A stretch of 64,000 nucleotides of DNA, taken from an uncultured Bacteroidales bacterium. GTDB taxonomy: Bacteria > Bacteroidota > Bacteroidia > Bacteroidales > Bacteroidaceae. A program made the translations under genes and the position numbers. Shown here in pieces: positions 16,343-25,906 of this stretch. Each line of letters starts with the position of its first letter. Position 1 is the stretch's first letter. Below the pieces are notes generated by a model, which did not search any database, was not told where the DNA came from, and saw only the letters and a list, made by a program, of their open reading frames with translations. The DNA is taken from NCBI GenBank assembly GCA_902779845.1, contig CACZCZ010000003.1, positions 1 to 64,000 of the forward strand, read 5' to 3'.

Positions 16343-17608
16343 TCACTTGTTAAGGTGAAGTGTATGTCCCATACGTTCCTGCTTGGTCTTCAGGTAGCGC
16401 TCATTATAGGGATTCGGTTGCACCTCGATGGGCACATTCTCGACGATTTCCAAGCCATAGGCCTCGAGTCCAACGCGTTTCACGGGGTTGTTCGTGAGTA
16501 GGCGAATCTTATGAACGCCCAGCTGTCGCAGGATTTGTGCGCCTACACCGTAGTCGCGTTCGTCGGGACGGAACCCTAGATGTACGTTGGCCTCCACGGT
16601 GTCATCGCCCTGCTCCTGCAGTTTGTAGGCTTTCATCTTGTTGAAGAGACCGATGCCACGACCCTCCTGGTTCATATACAGGACGATGCCTTTGCCGACT
16701 TGGTCTATCATCTGCATGGAACGGTGCAACTGCTCGCCGCAGTCGCAGCGCTGGCTGCCGAAGATGTCGCCCGTGGCACAGGAACTGTGAACGCGCACTA
16801 AAATGGGTTCGTCGGGCTCCCATGTGCCCTTGATGAGTGCCACGTGTTCGAGGCCGTTGGAAATCTGGCGGAAGGTGATGTCCTTGAAATGTCCGTATGC
16901 CGTGGGCAGATCCACTTCGGGCGCGGCTTCCACCATCTGTTCGCGCTGCAGGCGATAGGCGATAAGGTCTCGGATGGTGATGATCTTGATGCTGTGCTTT
17001 GCAGCCACCTCTTGCAGTTGTGGCATACGTGCCATAGTGCCATCGGGATTCAGAATCTCGATGAGGGCTGCAGCGGGTTGCAGCCCGCTCAGGCGTGCCA
17101 GGTCGATGGCAGCCTCTGTGTGACCTGCTCGGCGCAGCACACCACGGTCCTGAGCGTAGAGCGGGTTGATATGTCCGGGACGGCCGAAGTCAGCGGGCTT
17201 CGCCTCGGGGTTGGCCAGATGGCGGATGGTGGCAGCACGGTCGGCCGCGCTGACGCCGGTGGTGCAGCCTTCCAGCTTATCCACGGTGATGGTGAAGGGC
17301 GTTCCTAGCATCGAGGTGTTGTCCTGTACCTGATGTGGCAGTTCCAGCTGCTCGGCCCTGCTGATGGTGATGGGGGCACAGAGCACACCACGGCCTTCGC
17401 GCAGCATGAAATTCACCTTCTCGGGTGTAATCATCTCTGCGGCGGTGATGAAGTCGCCTTCGTTCTCGCGGTCTTCGTCATCTACCACAATGACAAACTT
17501 GCCTTCCTTAAAGTCCTGCAAGGCGGACTCGATGGATGAGAGGGTGGTCTCTCCCCCAGTCCCTGTCCCGTGAGGAATGGCTGAGCTATTGGATAATTCT
17601 TGCTTCAT
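16343..17608 (-). CDS. ribBA: Bifunctional DHBP synthase / GTP cyclohydrolase II
   Basis: This riboflavin-pathway enzyme makes 3,4-dihydroxy-2-butanone 4-phosphate and the pyrimidine precursor from GTP. The N-terminal RibB half has [27 protein letters not shown] and [12 protein letters not shown]. The C-terminal RibA half (from about residue 220) has the zinc site [33 protein letters not shown] and LLTNNPVKR. Both active sites look intact. The first ~23 residues ([18 protein letters not shown]) precede the normal family start. They are encoded by a GC-rich palindrome-like stretch (17546-17580), which suggests a repeat-derived N-terminal extension. Confidence 0.95.
   Translation of the reverse strand: MKQELSNSSAIPHGTGTGGETTLSSIESALQDFKEGKFVIVVDDEDRENEGDFITAAEMITPEKVNFMLREGRGVLCAPITISRAEQLELPHQVQDNTSMLGTPFTITVDKLEGCTTGVSAADRAATIRHLANPEAKPADFGRPGHINPLYAQDRGVLRRAGHTEAAIDLARLSGLQPAAALIEILNPDGTMARMPQLQEVAAKHSIKIITIRDLIAYRLQREQMVEAAPEVDLPTAYGHFKDITFRQISNGLEHVALIKGTWEPDEPILVRVHSSCATGDIFGSQRCDCGEQLHRSMQMIDQVGKGIVLYMNQEGRGIGLFNKMKAYKLQEQGDDTVEANVHLGFRPDERDYGVGAQILRQLGVHKIRLLTNNPVKRVGLEAYGLEIVENVPIEVQPNPYNERYLKTKQERMGHTLHLNK
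17546..17580. repeat. GC-rich palindrome-like stretch at ribBA 5' end
   Basis: CTCTCCCCCAGTCCCTGTCC followed by CGTGAGG lies inside the first codons of ribBA and resembles the CCCTCCCT class arms. It encodes the atypical N-terminal residues HGTGTGGET. Confidence 0.45.
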
Positions 17609-17661
17609 ATCTTTTCTTGTTGCTTTTGTATCTTGTTTTTTGAGCCCTCATCGCCCCTTTC

Positions 17662-19584
17662 CTACGCTGTGGCGGGGCTGGGCGAGGAGGCTTCCAATCT
17701 CTTGATGATATAGTTGCATTGTTTTTTCAACTGCTCCATATCGCGCCACAGGCGCAGACGGTAGCGCCAAATGCGGAACCACATGATGAAACCAATGGGC
17801 AGCAATACGCCCACGACCATGTTCAGTCGCGGCTGGCGGAAGGGACGTGTATGGGCATCAGGCACGAGGATGGGGACCTCGTTCAGCGAGGAGATGATGC
17901 GGCTGTCGCGGCTGTTGGCCAGTTCCTCCACAATCGTTTCCAAACGTTCACTGATGCTGATGACCTGGGTGTCAGGCTCATAGCGGAAGAAGACACGAAG
18001 GTAGTTGGGCATCTGCCACAGACGGCGGCTCTGCTCGTAGTTGTTGCAGTCGGCTACGATCTGTTGCAAAGCGGGGATGACGCGCTCGGGATTCACTTCG
18101 TTCATGATGATCTCCTTGCGGTTGATGACGCGTCTGATGCGCAGGCCAAACAGTCTGCGGAAGAAGCGCTGGTAGCCCTCGGCGTTGAAGACGGCAGAGT
18201 CCTGATTGGCTTTGTAGGTCAGCCACACACCAATGGGCGTCAGCACCATCGTGCTGAGCCAGCTGCCGAAGGTGACATCCCATTCGCCGCTCTTCGAGAG
18301 CTTCTCGCCCGAGACATTCACCATGTAGTAGAAGATGAAGATGATGACCGACACCACCACGGGGACACCCAGTCCTCCCTTGCGGATGATGGCACCGAGG
18401 GGCGCTCCGATGAAAAAGAAGATGAGGCAGGCCAGCGAGAGTGTGAACTTCTTGTTGCGTTCCAGATAGTGTATGCGCAACGAGCGGTTGACATAGAAGC
18501 TCATCTCCTTGAGCATCTCTGTCTGCACAATGCCACTGTGGCCGCGCTCCGAGGCAAGGCGCAGCACACGGGCGCGGTCGCCGTCGGGTAGGGCGGTGTA
18601 GAGCGTGTCGTAGTTCACGGGCGTGGTTTCAACAGCCTCCCTCATGCGAGCTGAATCGCGGTTCCCTTCCAAACGTGTGTTCTCGAGGAAGGTGTAGCGG
18701 TACTGTTCGTACTGTGCGTGACCCGTTGAGTCCAGATAATTCTGAATGGAGTCGATACCTCGGGTGAGGGCGAAGATGTCTTTCGTGCCGGCATTGTCGT
18801 TGAAGAGGTTCGCGTCCATGACGCTGAAGTTGTTGTCGAAGGGAATCAAATCCACCTCTTTCTTGAACGTCTCGCGCATATAAGGCACCGTGGAGCGGTC
18901 CATGGCACTGCCCGTGTTCTGCATATTGCGGAAGCGCTGCCCGTCGTAGAGCGTCAGCTGCAGGTGCATCTGGTCGGCTGTCGAACGGATGTGGCCGGAG
19001 TCGGCCAGCACAACTTGTGTGTCATCGAAGCTGGTGCCCTGCGTGTAAATCATGATACCATAGAGCATTCCTGTCTCCAAATCCTTGTGCTCGACGAATA
19101 GATTGTAGCCTGGTATCTCGTTATAGAAGATGCCTTCGGGGATTTCCAGCTCGGGCGATTTCTGCTTCATGGAGTAGAGCAGGGCGGCCAGCTGACGGCT
19201 GGACTCTGGCGTGACAACATTCTGGAAGTAGAACGAACCGAGGGCAAGCCCAGTTACAAAGATGGCCACGGGACGCAAGATTCGCAGTAGCGGTATGCCT
19301 GCAGCCTTCATGGACAAGAGCTCCAGACGTTCGCCCATATTGCCAAAGGTGATGAGCGATGCCAGCAGGATGGCCAACGGCAGCGACAGTGGCACCAGAT
19401 CCATGGCAGCGTGGAAGAAGAACTGCGCCAGCACGCTGAAAGAGAGTCCCTTGCCAATGAGGTCATCGACATACTTCCAGATAAACTGCATCAGGAAGAT
19501 GAAGAGGCAGATGAAGAATGTGCCCATAAACAGCAGGCAGAATTGCTTCAGGATGAATATGTCGATTTTCTTAATGATTCGCAT
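17662..19584 (-). CDS. LptF/LptG-family permease with C-terminal extension
   Basis: LptF/G permeases pull lipopolysaccharide out of the inner membrane as part of LptB2FG. The protein (640 residues from ATG 19584) begins MRIIKKIDIFILKQFCLLFMG. Three N-terminal helices come next, then a periplasmic jellyroll, then three further helices (LSLACLIFFFIGAPLGAIIRKGG, GVPVVVSVIIFIFYYMVN, WLSTMVLTPIGVWLTY). The PLGAIIRKGGLG motif is a family hallmark. A C-terminal region of about 190 residues with one more helix (VGVLLPIGFIMWFRIW) follows, a longer form common in Bacteroidetes. Start 19584 is preferred because a promoter element at 19604-19611 excludes the upstream ATG. Confidence 0.9.
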   Translation of the reverse strand: MRIIKKIDIFILKQFCLLFMGTFFICLFIFLMQFIWKYVDDLIGKGLSFSVLAQFFFHAAMDLVPLSLPLAILLASLITFGNMGERLELLSMKAAGIPLLRILRPVAIFVTGLALGSFYFQNVVTPESSRQLAALLYSMKQKSPELEIPEGIFYNEIPGYNLFVEHKDLETGMLYGIMIYTQGTSFDDTQVVLADSGHIRSTADQMHLQLTLYDGQRFRNMQNTGSAMDRSTVPYMRETFKKEVDLIPFDNNFSVMDANLFNDNAGTKDIFALTRGIDSIQNYLDSTGHAQYEQYRYTFLENTRLEGNRDSARMREAVETTPVNYDTLYTALPDGDRARVLRLASERGHSGIVQTEMLKEMSFYVNRSLRIHYLERNKKFTLSLACLIFFFIGAPLGAIIRKGGLGVPVVVSVIIFIFYYMVNVSGEKLSKSGEWDVTFGSWLSTMVLTPIGVWLTYKANQDSAVFNAEGYQRFFRRLFGLRIRRVINRKEIIMNEVNPERVIPALQQIVADCNNYEQSRRLWQMPNYLRVFFRYEPDTQVISISERLETIVEELANSRDSRIISSLNEVPILVPDAHTRPFRQPRLNMVVGVLLPIGFIMWFRIWRYRLRLWRDMEQLKKQCNYIIKRLEASSPSPATA

Positions 19585-19603
19585 ACGCGCGTAATAAGCG
19601 GCG

Positions 19604-19611
19604 CAAAGGTA
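19604..19611 (-). promoter_or_regulatory. Promoter -7 element of the LptF/G gene
   Basis: TACCTTTG on the minus strand, 20 bp upstream of ATG 19584. It sits inside a longer open frame, which shows the longer start would be wrong. Confidence 0.75.
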
Positions 19612-19683
19612 GTGCTTTTTCCCCATATTGCCCCCTTTTCTGCCAAAAAACTTGCGAAGAGGCCGAAAATAGTGATGTAACAC

Positions 19684-19715
19684 GAAGGCAGGGCTGCGGA
19701 TGCGGCCCTGCCTTC
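19684..19715 (-). terminator. Hairpin after tdh
   Basis: GAAGGCAGGGC and GCCCTGCCTTC form an 11-bp perfect stem about 20 bp after the tdh stop. The U-tract is weak, so Rho-independent action is likely but not certain. Confidence 0.6.
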
Positions 19716-19734
19716 TATGGTGTTGTATGGATTT

Positions 19735-20691
19735 TTATGCGTTCAGCTTCTCCTCCAGCTTCTCCAACATGTCGCGCGTCATGGAGGCAAGACCGAAGTT
19801 GGCGTGCCAGCCCCATTCCTCGCGGGCGGCGCTGTCGTCGAGGCTGTCAGGCCAGCTCTCGGCGATGGACTGCTTCAGGGGGTCCACCTGGTACTCCATC
19901 TTGAAGTCGGGCTTGCGGCGGCGGATCTCCGCATAGATCTTCTCGGGCGGGAAGCTCATGGCGGTGACGTTGAAGCCGTTGCGGTGGATGAGTTTGTCGG
20001 GGTTGGCCTCCATGAGCTCGGTGCAGGCGCGCAGGGCATCAGGCATATACATCATATCCATGCGGGTGCCTTTGGCGATGGGGCAGATGAACTTCTCGCC
20101 GCGCACGGCGGAGTAGAAGATATCGACGGCGTAGTCGGTGGTGCCGCCGCCCGGAGGGGTGACATAACTGATGAGGCCGGGGAAGCGCACGCTGCGCGTA
20201 TCGACGCCGTACTTGGTGAAGTAGTAGTCGGAGAGCAGTTCGGTGCAGACCTTCGAGACACCGTAGATGGTCTTGGGGCGCTGGATGGTGTCTTGCGGCG
20301 TGAGCTCGTGGGGCGTGTTGGGCCCGAAGCTGCCGATGCTGGAAGGCGTGAAGACGGCGCACTTATTCTCGCGCGCTACTTCGAGTACGTTCCACAGACC
20401 GTCGATGCCGATCTTCCAAGCCAGTCGCGGCTTCTGCTCGGCCACGACGCTGAGGAGGGCTGCGAGGTTGTAAATGGTGTCTATGTTATGTTGCTTGACG
20501 ATGTCGGTTAGCTGTTCGCCGTTGGTGACATCGGCGATGGCGGCCGGTCCGCTTTCAGCGAGTGCGCCCTTAGGTTCTGCACCAGGAATGTAACCTGCCA
20601 CGACATTCGATCCGCCATAACGATTGCGGAGCTCTGTAGTAAGCTCAGAGCCAATCTGGCCAGTTGAGCCAATCACAAGGATTTTTTTCAT
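19735..20691 (-). CDS. tdh: L-threonine 3-dehydrogenase, short-chain (SDR) type
   Basis: This 318-residue extended SDR has an NAD-binding GSTGQIGSELTTEL near the N-terminus, a TIYNLAALLSVVAEQKP block and the catalytic YGVSK (Tyr/Lys) near residue 142. The block RSVRFPGLISYVTPPGGGTTDYAV resembles short-chain threonine dehydrogenases rather than sugar epimerases. It would oxidise threonine to 2-amino-3-ketobutyrate, which Kbl (23393-24583) splits to glycine and acetyl-CoA. The two genes are divergent, separated by a GH2 gene. Its promoter element is at 20737-20744. Glycine produced could feed the glycine cleavage system encoded further right. Confidence 0.88.
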   Translation of the reverse strand: MKKILVIGSTGQIGSELTTELRNRYGGSNVVAGYIPGAEPKGALAESGPAAIADVTNGEQLTDIVKQHNIDTIYNLAALLSVVAEQKPRLAWKIGIDGLWNVLEVARENKCAVFTPSSIGSFGPNTPHELTPQDTIQRPKTIYGVSKVCTELLSDYYFTKYGVDTRSVRFPGLISYVTPPGGGTTDYAVDIFYSAVRGEKFICPIAKGTRMDMMYMPDALRACTELMEANPDKLIHRNGFNVTAMSFPPEKIYAEIRRRKPDFKMEYQVDPLKQSIAESWPDSLDDSAAREEWGWHANFGLASMTRDMLEKLEEKLNA

Positions 20692-20736
20692 CTATGTTTA
20701 ATGATTAGGGATACGTTAGTTTGTAGATTTGCGCCA

Positions 20737-20744
20737 CAAAGGTA
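20737..20744 (-). promoter_or_regulatory. Promoter -7 element of tdh
   Basis: TACCTTTG on the minus strand, about 46 bp upstream of the tdh start. Confidence 0.7.
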
Positions 20745-20807
20745 TGCAAAAAATAGGATATGCAAAAAATAATTATGCGAAAAATACATAATATAAATAA
20801 TAATGTA

Positions 20808-20815
20808 TATCTTTG
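20808..20815 (+). promoter_or_regulatory. Promoter -7 element of the GH2 gene
   Basis: TATCTTTG, 30 bp upstream of ATG 20846, in an AT-rich divergent intergenic region shared with the tdh promoter. Confidence 0.7.
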
Positions 20816-20845
20816 TGGCCAAAAAGTAAGATTTAACTTCCTATT

Positions 20846-23254
20846 ATGAGACATTTTCTTTTTTTCGTGTCCCTCATCTGGTGCTGCGCCTGCATGGCAG
20901 CCGGAGAGCGAGTTTCATTTGATGCAGGCTGGCGTTTCATGCTTGCTGATATGCAGGATGCTGCACAGTCGGATTATGTTGACAAGGATTGGTCGGCAGT
21001 GGAGCTGCCTCACGACTGGAGCATCGCAGCTAAGCCGCAGGCCGATGCCCCCGCAGGCAACGAAGGCGGATGGTACCCTACAGGCATTGGCTGGTACCGC
21101 AAGAGTTTTGTACTTCAGCGCGTAGCAGCGCACACAGAGCTTTATTTCGAAGGCGTTTATGAGAACGCGGACATCTATGTCAACGGTCAGAAGGCTGGTC
21201 ACCATGACTACGGCTATACCTCTTTCTCGGTGGACGTGACACCTTATCTCGTAAAAGGCCGCAACGTGGTGGCTGTGCGCGTGGATAACTCCCGCCAAAA
21301 GAACTGTCGTTGGTATTCGGGTTCCGGCATCTATCGCCACGTTTGGTTGGAAGAGAGCGGCGACATACATTTCGCTCCGCATCAAGGTGCGGGTATCCAA
21401 GTGACGACATTGGGTGTTGCCGACGGTCAGGCGCAGCTGCGCATCAATGCTACGATGGTGAACGAGAAGGGTGGCTTCCGCGACGGTATGGTCTTGACGG
21501 CTCGAGTGGGAGACCAGTCAGAGAAGGTGTATATCAAGTTCTTGGAGCAGCAGCCACGGATGACGCCAGTGGCTTTCCTGAAAATTCCCCAGCCACGTCT
21601 GTGGACACCTGAGAAGCCAGAGATGTACACGGCGCACCTGACGCTGGCACAGGAGGATGGCACGATCTTGGATGAGACCAACGTGTCCTTTGGCATTCGC
21701 ACCATAGAATACGACGCTAAGCAGGGCTTCCGTCTCAACGGCCAGCCTATTGTCTTCAATGGCGCTTGCCTGCATCATGACAATGGCTTGCTTGGGGCTG
21801 CAACCTTCGATGCTGCTGAGGTCCGCAAGGTGAGGCTGATGAAGGAGGCCGGCTTTAATCTGCTGCGCACATCCCATAACCCGCCGTCGCCAGCTTTCCT
21901 GGCGGCCTGCGACACCTTGGGGATGCTGGTCATCGACGAGGCTTTCGACGGATGGCGCACGCAGAAAAATCCGCATGACTTCCACCTCTTCTTCGACGAA
22001 CAGGCCGAACAGGAGATGCAGAGCATGGTGCGGCGCGACGCCAGCCATCCCAGCATCATCGCGTGGAGCATCGGCAACGAAGTCATCGAGCGCAAGGACA
22101 TCCGCGTGGTGCAAACGGCGAAGATGCTGAAGCGTGCAGCAAACCGCATCGACAGCTCGCGACCCGTCACCGAAGCGCTCTGCGCCTGGGATGCAGACTG
22201 GGAAATCTACGACCCTCATGCGGAAGTGCTGGACATCGCTGGCTATAACTATATGTTGCATAAACATAAGAGCGACCATGAGCGTGTGCCGGAGCGCGTC
22301 ATTTGGCAAACAGAGTCTTATCCTGCAGATGCCTTCAAGAACTGGCAGACTGTGCGTGATAACCGATATGTCATCGGCGACATCGTATGGACAGGTCTTG
22401 ACTACCTCGGCGAGAGCGGCATCGGCGGCTGGCGCTATGCCTCATGGCCACAAGGTGAATCCTGGCAACGCAGCCAGTGGCCGTGGCACGGTGCCTACTG
22501 CGGCGACGTGGATATTACGGGCTACCGCAAGCCTATCAGTTACTATAGGTCGTTGCTGTGGAATGGCAACGTAGGCATGATTGATGGGAAGACCTCTGGA
22601 TTGTACATGGCTGTGCGCGAACCCGACGGTTATGTGGAACCGATACGCACTACGATGTGGAGCACTTGGCCGACATGGGAGTCATGGAGCTGGCCGGGAT
22701 GGGAAGGCAAGGACATACAGGTGGAGGTGTATAGCCGCCATCCGCGTGTGCGCCTTACGTTGAACGGCACGGCAGTAGAGGAGAAGGCCTGTGACGAGAG
22801 CACAGCTTTCATGGCGACATTCACTTTGCCCTACGCCGCAGGCACCCTCGTGGCGGAAGCCTTGGACAGCCGTGGCGAGGTGGTTGAGAGCCGAACGCTG
22901 CACACTGCAGGCGCTCCCGCAGCCCTGCGTCTGACAGCCGATCGCACGCAGATGTGTGCCGATGGTCAGGATTTGGTATATGTCACCGTAGAGGTGGTGG
23001 ATGGCAGTGGCAACGTGTGCCCGCAGGCTGTAACCCCTCTGACTGCAAAGCTCACGGGGCCCGCCTCGTTGGCTGCCTTCGGCAATGCTGACCTCCGGGA
23101 GACTGACGGCGTGCAGGACAACAGTCATCCGGCGTGGCACGGAAGGGCGCAGCTGGTGGTGCGTGCAGCACATAAGAGTGGCAAGATTCGTGCCACCGTA
23201 ACGGCTACAGGTCTGCGCAGCGGCAACATCACCCTCAACAGCCGTACACAATGA
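20846..23254 (+). CDS. Glycoside hydrolase family 2 enzyme (beta-galactosidase-like), exported
   Basis: The 802-residue product has a signal peptide (HFLFFVSLIWCCACMAAGE). The GH2 architecture follows: a sugar-binding jellyroll (WSAVELPHDWSI, YFEGVYENADIYVNG), an immunoglobulin-like domain and a TIM barrel. The barrel carries the acid/base Glu in SWSIGNEV-like IAWSIGNEVIE (about residue 415) and the nucleophile region IWQTESYP (about 490). The C-terminal part contains a DUF4982-like segment (EVYSRHPRVRLTLNGTAV) and a final immunoglobulin-like domain (LRLTADRTQMCADGQDLVYV). It likely removes terminal beta-linked sugars from plant or host glycans in the periplasm. The exact sugar is not determined. 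Confidence 0.9.
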   Translation: MRHFLFFVSLIWCCACMAAGERVSFDAGWRFMLADMQDAAQSDYVDKDWSAVELPHDWSIAAKPQADAPAGNEGGWYPTGIGWYRKSFVLQRVAAHTELYFEGVYENADIYVNGQKAGHHDYGYTSFSVDVTPYLVKGRNVVAVRVDNSRQKNCRWYSGSGIYRHVWLEESGDIHFAPHQGAGIQVTTLGVADGQAQLRINATMVNEKGGFRDGMVLTARVGDQSEKVYIKFLEQQPRMTPVAFLKIPQPRLWTPEKPEMYTAHLTLAQEDGTILDETNVSFGIRTIEYDAKQGFRLNGQPIVFNGACLHHDNGLLGAATFDAAEVRKVRLMKEAGFNLLRTSHNPPSPAFLAACDTLGMLVIDEAFDGWRTQKNPHDFHLFFDEQAEQEMQSMVRRDASHPSIIAWSIGNEVIERKDIRVVQTAKMLKRAANRIDSSRPVTEALCAWDADWEIYDPHAEVLDIAGYNYMLHKHKSDHERVPERVIWQTESYPADAFKNWQTVRDNRYVIGDIVWTGLDYLGESGIGGWRYASWPQGESWQRSQWPWHGAYCGDVDITGYRKPISYYRSLLWNGNVGMIDGKTSGLYMAVREPDGYVEPIRTTMWSTWPTWESWSWPGWEGKDIQVEVYSRHPRVRLTLNGTAVEEKACDESTAFMATFTLPYAAGTLVAEALDSRGEVVESRTLHTAGAPAALRLTADRTQMCADGQDLVYVTVEVVDGSGNVCPQAVTPLTAKLTGPASLAAFGNADLRETDGVQDNSHPAWHGRAQLVVRAAHKSGKIRATVTATGLRSGNITLNSRTQ

Positions 23255-23328
23255 CCGCAGAAGTTAAACATTTCTTAATGTGGCATAAAAAGTGACGACA
23301 ATAGTGAACTTCCGATGAAAGTTTTCAT

Positions 23329-23336
23329 TACCTTTG
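23329..23336 (+). promoter_or_regulatory. Promoter -7 element of kbl
   Basis: TACCTTTG, 57 bp upstream of the kbl start. The leader then carries a TTTAAAC array. Confidence 0.75.
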
Positions 23337-23348
23337 TCACGCCAATCT

Positions 23349-23385
23349 TTAAACTTTAAACCTTAAACTTTAAACTTTAAACTAA
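23349..23385. repeat. TTTAAAC array in kbl leader
   Basis: About five CTTTAAA units lie between the promoter and the kbl start. The orientation is opposite to the arrays near mreC and the aminotransferase gene on the + strand, but the array is again in a 5' leader, as at frr. Confidence 0.85.
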
Positions 23386-23392
23386 AAATAAC

Positions 23393-24583
23393 ATGTACGG
23401 AAAAATGCAACAACATCTTCAGCAAACACTGAAGGAGATTCGCGAGGCAGGTCTCTACAAGGAAGAGCGCCTCATTGAGAGCCCGCAGGCTGCCGCCATC
23501 CAGGTGGCCGGCAAGGAAGTCCTGAATTTCTGCGCCAACAACTATCTGGGCCTGAGCAATCATCCCCGCCTCATCGAGGGCGCCAAGAAGATGATGGACC
23601 GCCGCGGCTACGGTATGTCCAGCGTGCGCTTCATCTGCGGCACACAGGATGTGCACAAGGAACTGGAGGCTGCCATCAGCAAGTTCTTCAAGACCGAGGA
23701 TACCATCCTCTACGCTGCCTGCTTCGATGCTAATGGCGGCGTCTTCGAGCCCCTGCTCACCGAGGAGGATGCCATCATCAGCGATGCCCTGAACCACGCC
23801 AGCATCATCGACGGCGTGCGCCTCTGCAAGGCTAAGCGCTACCGCTATGCCAACGCCGACATGGAGGACCTGGAGCGCCAGCTGCAGGCTGCTCAGGAGC
23901 AGCGCTTCCGCATCGTCGTCACCGACGGCGTGTTCTCCATGGACGGCAATGTAGCCCCGATGGATAAGATCTGCGATTTGGCTGAGAAGTACGATGCGCT
24001 TGTCATGGTCGATGAGAGCCATAGCGCAGGCGTCGTTGGGCCCACAGGCCGTGGCGTCAGCGAGTTCTTCAAGACCTACGGCCGCGTGGACATCTACACG
24101 GGTACATTAGGAAAAGCCTTTGGCGGTGCCATGGGCGGCTTCACCACTGGCCGCAAGGAGATCATCGACCTGCTGCGCCAGCGCTCGCGCCCGTACCTAT
24201 TTAGTAATAGCCTCGCTCCTGGCATCGTGGGCGCTGCCCTGGAGGTCTTCAAGATGTTGGACGAGAGCAACGAGCTGCACGACCGCCTCGTGGAGAACGT
24301 CAACTACTTCCGCGACAAGATGATGGCCAGCGGCTTCGACATCAAGCCTACGCAGAGCGCCATCTGCGCCGTGATGCTCTATGATGCTCCCCTCAGCCAG
24401 CGCTTCGCTGCCCGCCTGCAGGACGAAGGCATCTATGTCACGGGCTTCTACTATCCTGTGGTGCCGAAGGGACAGGCCCGCATCCGCGTGCAGATCTCCG
24501 CAGGCCACGACCGTGCTCAGCTCGACAAGTGCATCAATGCCTTCATCAAGGTGGGCAAGGAGCTGGGTGTGCTGAAAGGGTAG
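23393..24583 (+). CDS. kbl: Glycine C-acetyltransferase (2-amino-3-ketobutyrate CoA ligase)
   Basis: This 396-residue alpha-oxoamine synthase shows [92 protein letters not shown] and the PLP lysine in [16 protein letters not shown]. Length and motifs fit Kbl rather than BioF or HemA. It converts 2-amino-3-ketobutyrate and CoA to glycine and acetyl-CoA, completing threonine breakdown with Tdh. The promoter and repeat-bearing leader lie directly upstream. Confidence 0.93.
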   Translation: MYGKMQQHLQQTLKEIREAGLYKEERLIESPQAAAIQVAGKEVLNFCANNYLGLSNHPRLIEGAKKMMDRRGYGMSSVRFICGTQDVHKELEAAISKFFKTEDTILYAACFDANGGVFEPLLTEEDAIISDALNHASIIDGVRLCKAKRYRYANADMEDLERQLQAAQEQRFRIVVTDGVFSMDGNVAPMDKICDLAEKYDALVMVDESHSAGVVGPTGRGVSEFFKTYGRVDIYTGTLGKAFGGAMGGFTTGRKEIIDLLRQRSRPYLFSNSLAPGIVGAALEVFKMLDESNELHDRLVENVNYFRDKMMASGFDIKPTQSAICAVMLYDAPLSQRFAARLQDEGIYVTGFYYPVVPKGQARIRVQISAGHDRAQLDKCINAFIKVGKELGVLKG

Positions 24584-24640
24584 GCCCCCGGACCCCCTGA
24601 AGGGGAGCGTAATGCCCCTGAGCCCCCTGAAGGGGAGCGT
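24584..24640. repeat. Direct repeat CCCCCTGAAGGGGAGCGTA
   Basis: Two copies of the 19-bp unit follow the kbl stop. Each carries its own small palindrome (CCCCtgaaGGGG). They belong to the GC-rich palindrome class of the window and may also help end kbl transcription. Confidence 0.75.
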
Positions 24641-24666
24641 AGGGAGTGTAGAATGAAGAATGAAAA

Positions 24667-24696
24667 ATGATAGTCAGGTTTCGGCCTGACTATCAT
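24667..24696 (-). terminator. Terminator overlapping the yihY stop codon
   Basis: ATGATAGTCAGG and CCTGACTATCAT form a perfect 12-bp stem with a 6-nt loop. On the minus strand it is followed by TTTTTCATT. The stop codon of the YihY gene (24674-24676) lies inside the stem. Confidence 0.85.
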
Positions 24697-25642
24697 ACTG
24701 ATTCACGATATCGCGAATGCGCGCGAGTGTCTCCTCAGCGAGATGCTCGCGCGTTGGCTTCTCGCCCTTGGGTGTCTTCTTCGCTGCCAGCAGCTCTGCC
24801 TCGTTCTGATGGACATAGCTGAGTTCGGCGCCGAACAGACAGATATACCATGAGAACTGAATGAATAGCATAAACAGAGGGATGGCAGCGAAGGAACCAT
24901 AGACGGCATTGTAGGTGGAGAGCCACATCTGGGAGTTGAAGTAGAACCACTGCAGCCCTTGGAAGGCGGCACCAGCCACCAAGCCCGGAACGATGGTGGA
25001 GCGCCAGCGTACCTCGGTGTTGGGCATCAGCTTGTATAGCAGGATGAAGGCCACCACGGCCAGAGCGTAGGGCGACAGCTGCAACAGGAATTCGATGCCG
25101 CCACTCACCAGCACGAAGTCGGGGAAGAAGCGGGTGATACCTGTGAGAAACAGCTGCAGACCGGATGTGATGAGCACCACGATGGGCAGCAGGAAGAAGG
25201 CACTGATGTAGTAGATGGCGCTGCGGTAGATGGCACGTGAGCGTTTCACCCGCCAGATGCTGTTGAAGGCTATTTCTACGTTGGAAACCAAGCTGTAAAG
25301 GGTATAGAACAGCATCAACAGACCTACACCGATGAACACCCCGCCGCGGGCACGCTCCAGATAGGAGTTCACGAAGCTCATGATGGTCTCTGTCATCTCT
25401 GGCGTGAAGCGGACGTTCTCCTTCAGCTTCTCTTCAATCAGAGCGCTGAAGCCGAAGCCGCGTGCGATGGCAAAGATGATGGCCAGAATGGGTACGGCAC
25501 CCAGAATGCAAGAGTAGGTGAGGGTGGCGGCGTGCCCCGACAGGTTGCGCTGCAGGAACTGGTCGCCGGCCAGCACAAGGCGCTGCAGAGCGCGCATAAT
25601 AAATTGTCTCACAGACTGGAAGTATGCACTGAATTGTTTCAT
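24674..25642 (-). CDS. YihY/BrkB-family inner-membrane protein
   Basis: The product has about six membrane segments, including AATLTYSCILGAVPILAIIFAIA, VFIGVGLLMLFYTLYSLVSNVE, IYYISAFFLLPIVVLITSGLQLFL, LLQLSPYALAVVAFILLYKL and FAAIPLFMLFIQFSWYICLFGAELSYV. The last is the characteristic C-terminal YihY signature (W-x-x-x-L-x-G-A-x-L). Early annotation as ribonuclease BN for this family is wrong; its true role is not known. ATG 25642 (MKQFSAYF) is selected because the promoter element at 25671-25678 falls within the longer open frame. Confidence 0.88.
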   Translation of the reverse strand: MKQFSAYFQSVRQFIMRALQRLVLAGDQFLQRNLSGHAATLTYSCILGAVPILAIIFAIARGFGFSALIEEKLKENVRFTPEMTETIMSFVNSYLERARGGVFIGVGLLMLFYTLYSLVSNVEIAFNSIWRVKRSRAIYRSAIYYISAFFLLPIVVLITSGLQLFLTGITRFFPDFVLVSGGIEFLLQLSPYALAVVAFILLYKLMPNTEVRWRSTIVPGLVAGAAFQGLQWFYFNSQMWLSTYNAVYGSFAAIPLFMLFIQFSWYICLFGAELSYVHQNEAELLAAKKTPKGEKPTREHLAEETLARIRDIVNQYDSQAET

Positions 25643-25670
25643 GACGGAAGCATTGCATTCATTTCGGCTG

Positions 25671-25678
25671 CAAAGGTA
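25671..25678 (-). promoter_or_regulatory. Promoter -7 element of the yihY gene
   Basis: TACCTTTG on the minus strand, 28 bp upstream of ATG 25642. Confidence 0.75.
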
Positions 25679-25787
25679 CGGATAATAATGAAAAGAGACG
25701 CAGGGAAAAGGGAAAATTTTATCCTCTTTGCTCTTACTGCGTAAAGACCTTGCTCTTTTTCGTTTTCTCACAAGTGAGAAAAGCCAT

Positions 25788-25843
25788 CACACCATGCTCT
25801 TTCTTGCTTCACACCATGCTCTTTCTTGCTTCACACCATGCTC
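25788..25843. repeat. 22-bp tandem repeat, 2.5 copies
   Basis: The unit CACACCATGCTCTTTCTTGC plus TT is repeated exactly twice, followed by 12 bases of a third copy. It has no coding potential, and a slippage-prone array is the simplest reading. Confidence 0.9.
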
Positions 25844-25906
25844 ATCAGTGGCTCACGTATAGTTGCATCAGCTGCGACCGGCAAGTTTAAGGCGCGTTTT
25901 GACTAT

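Noticed and set aside
19735-20691. UDP-glucose 4-epimerase as an alternative for the SDR protein
   Set aside because: The conserved block around RFPGLISYVTPPGGGTTDYA and the kbl gene nearby fit short-chain threonine dehydrogenase better.
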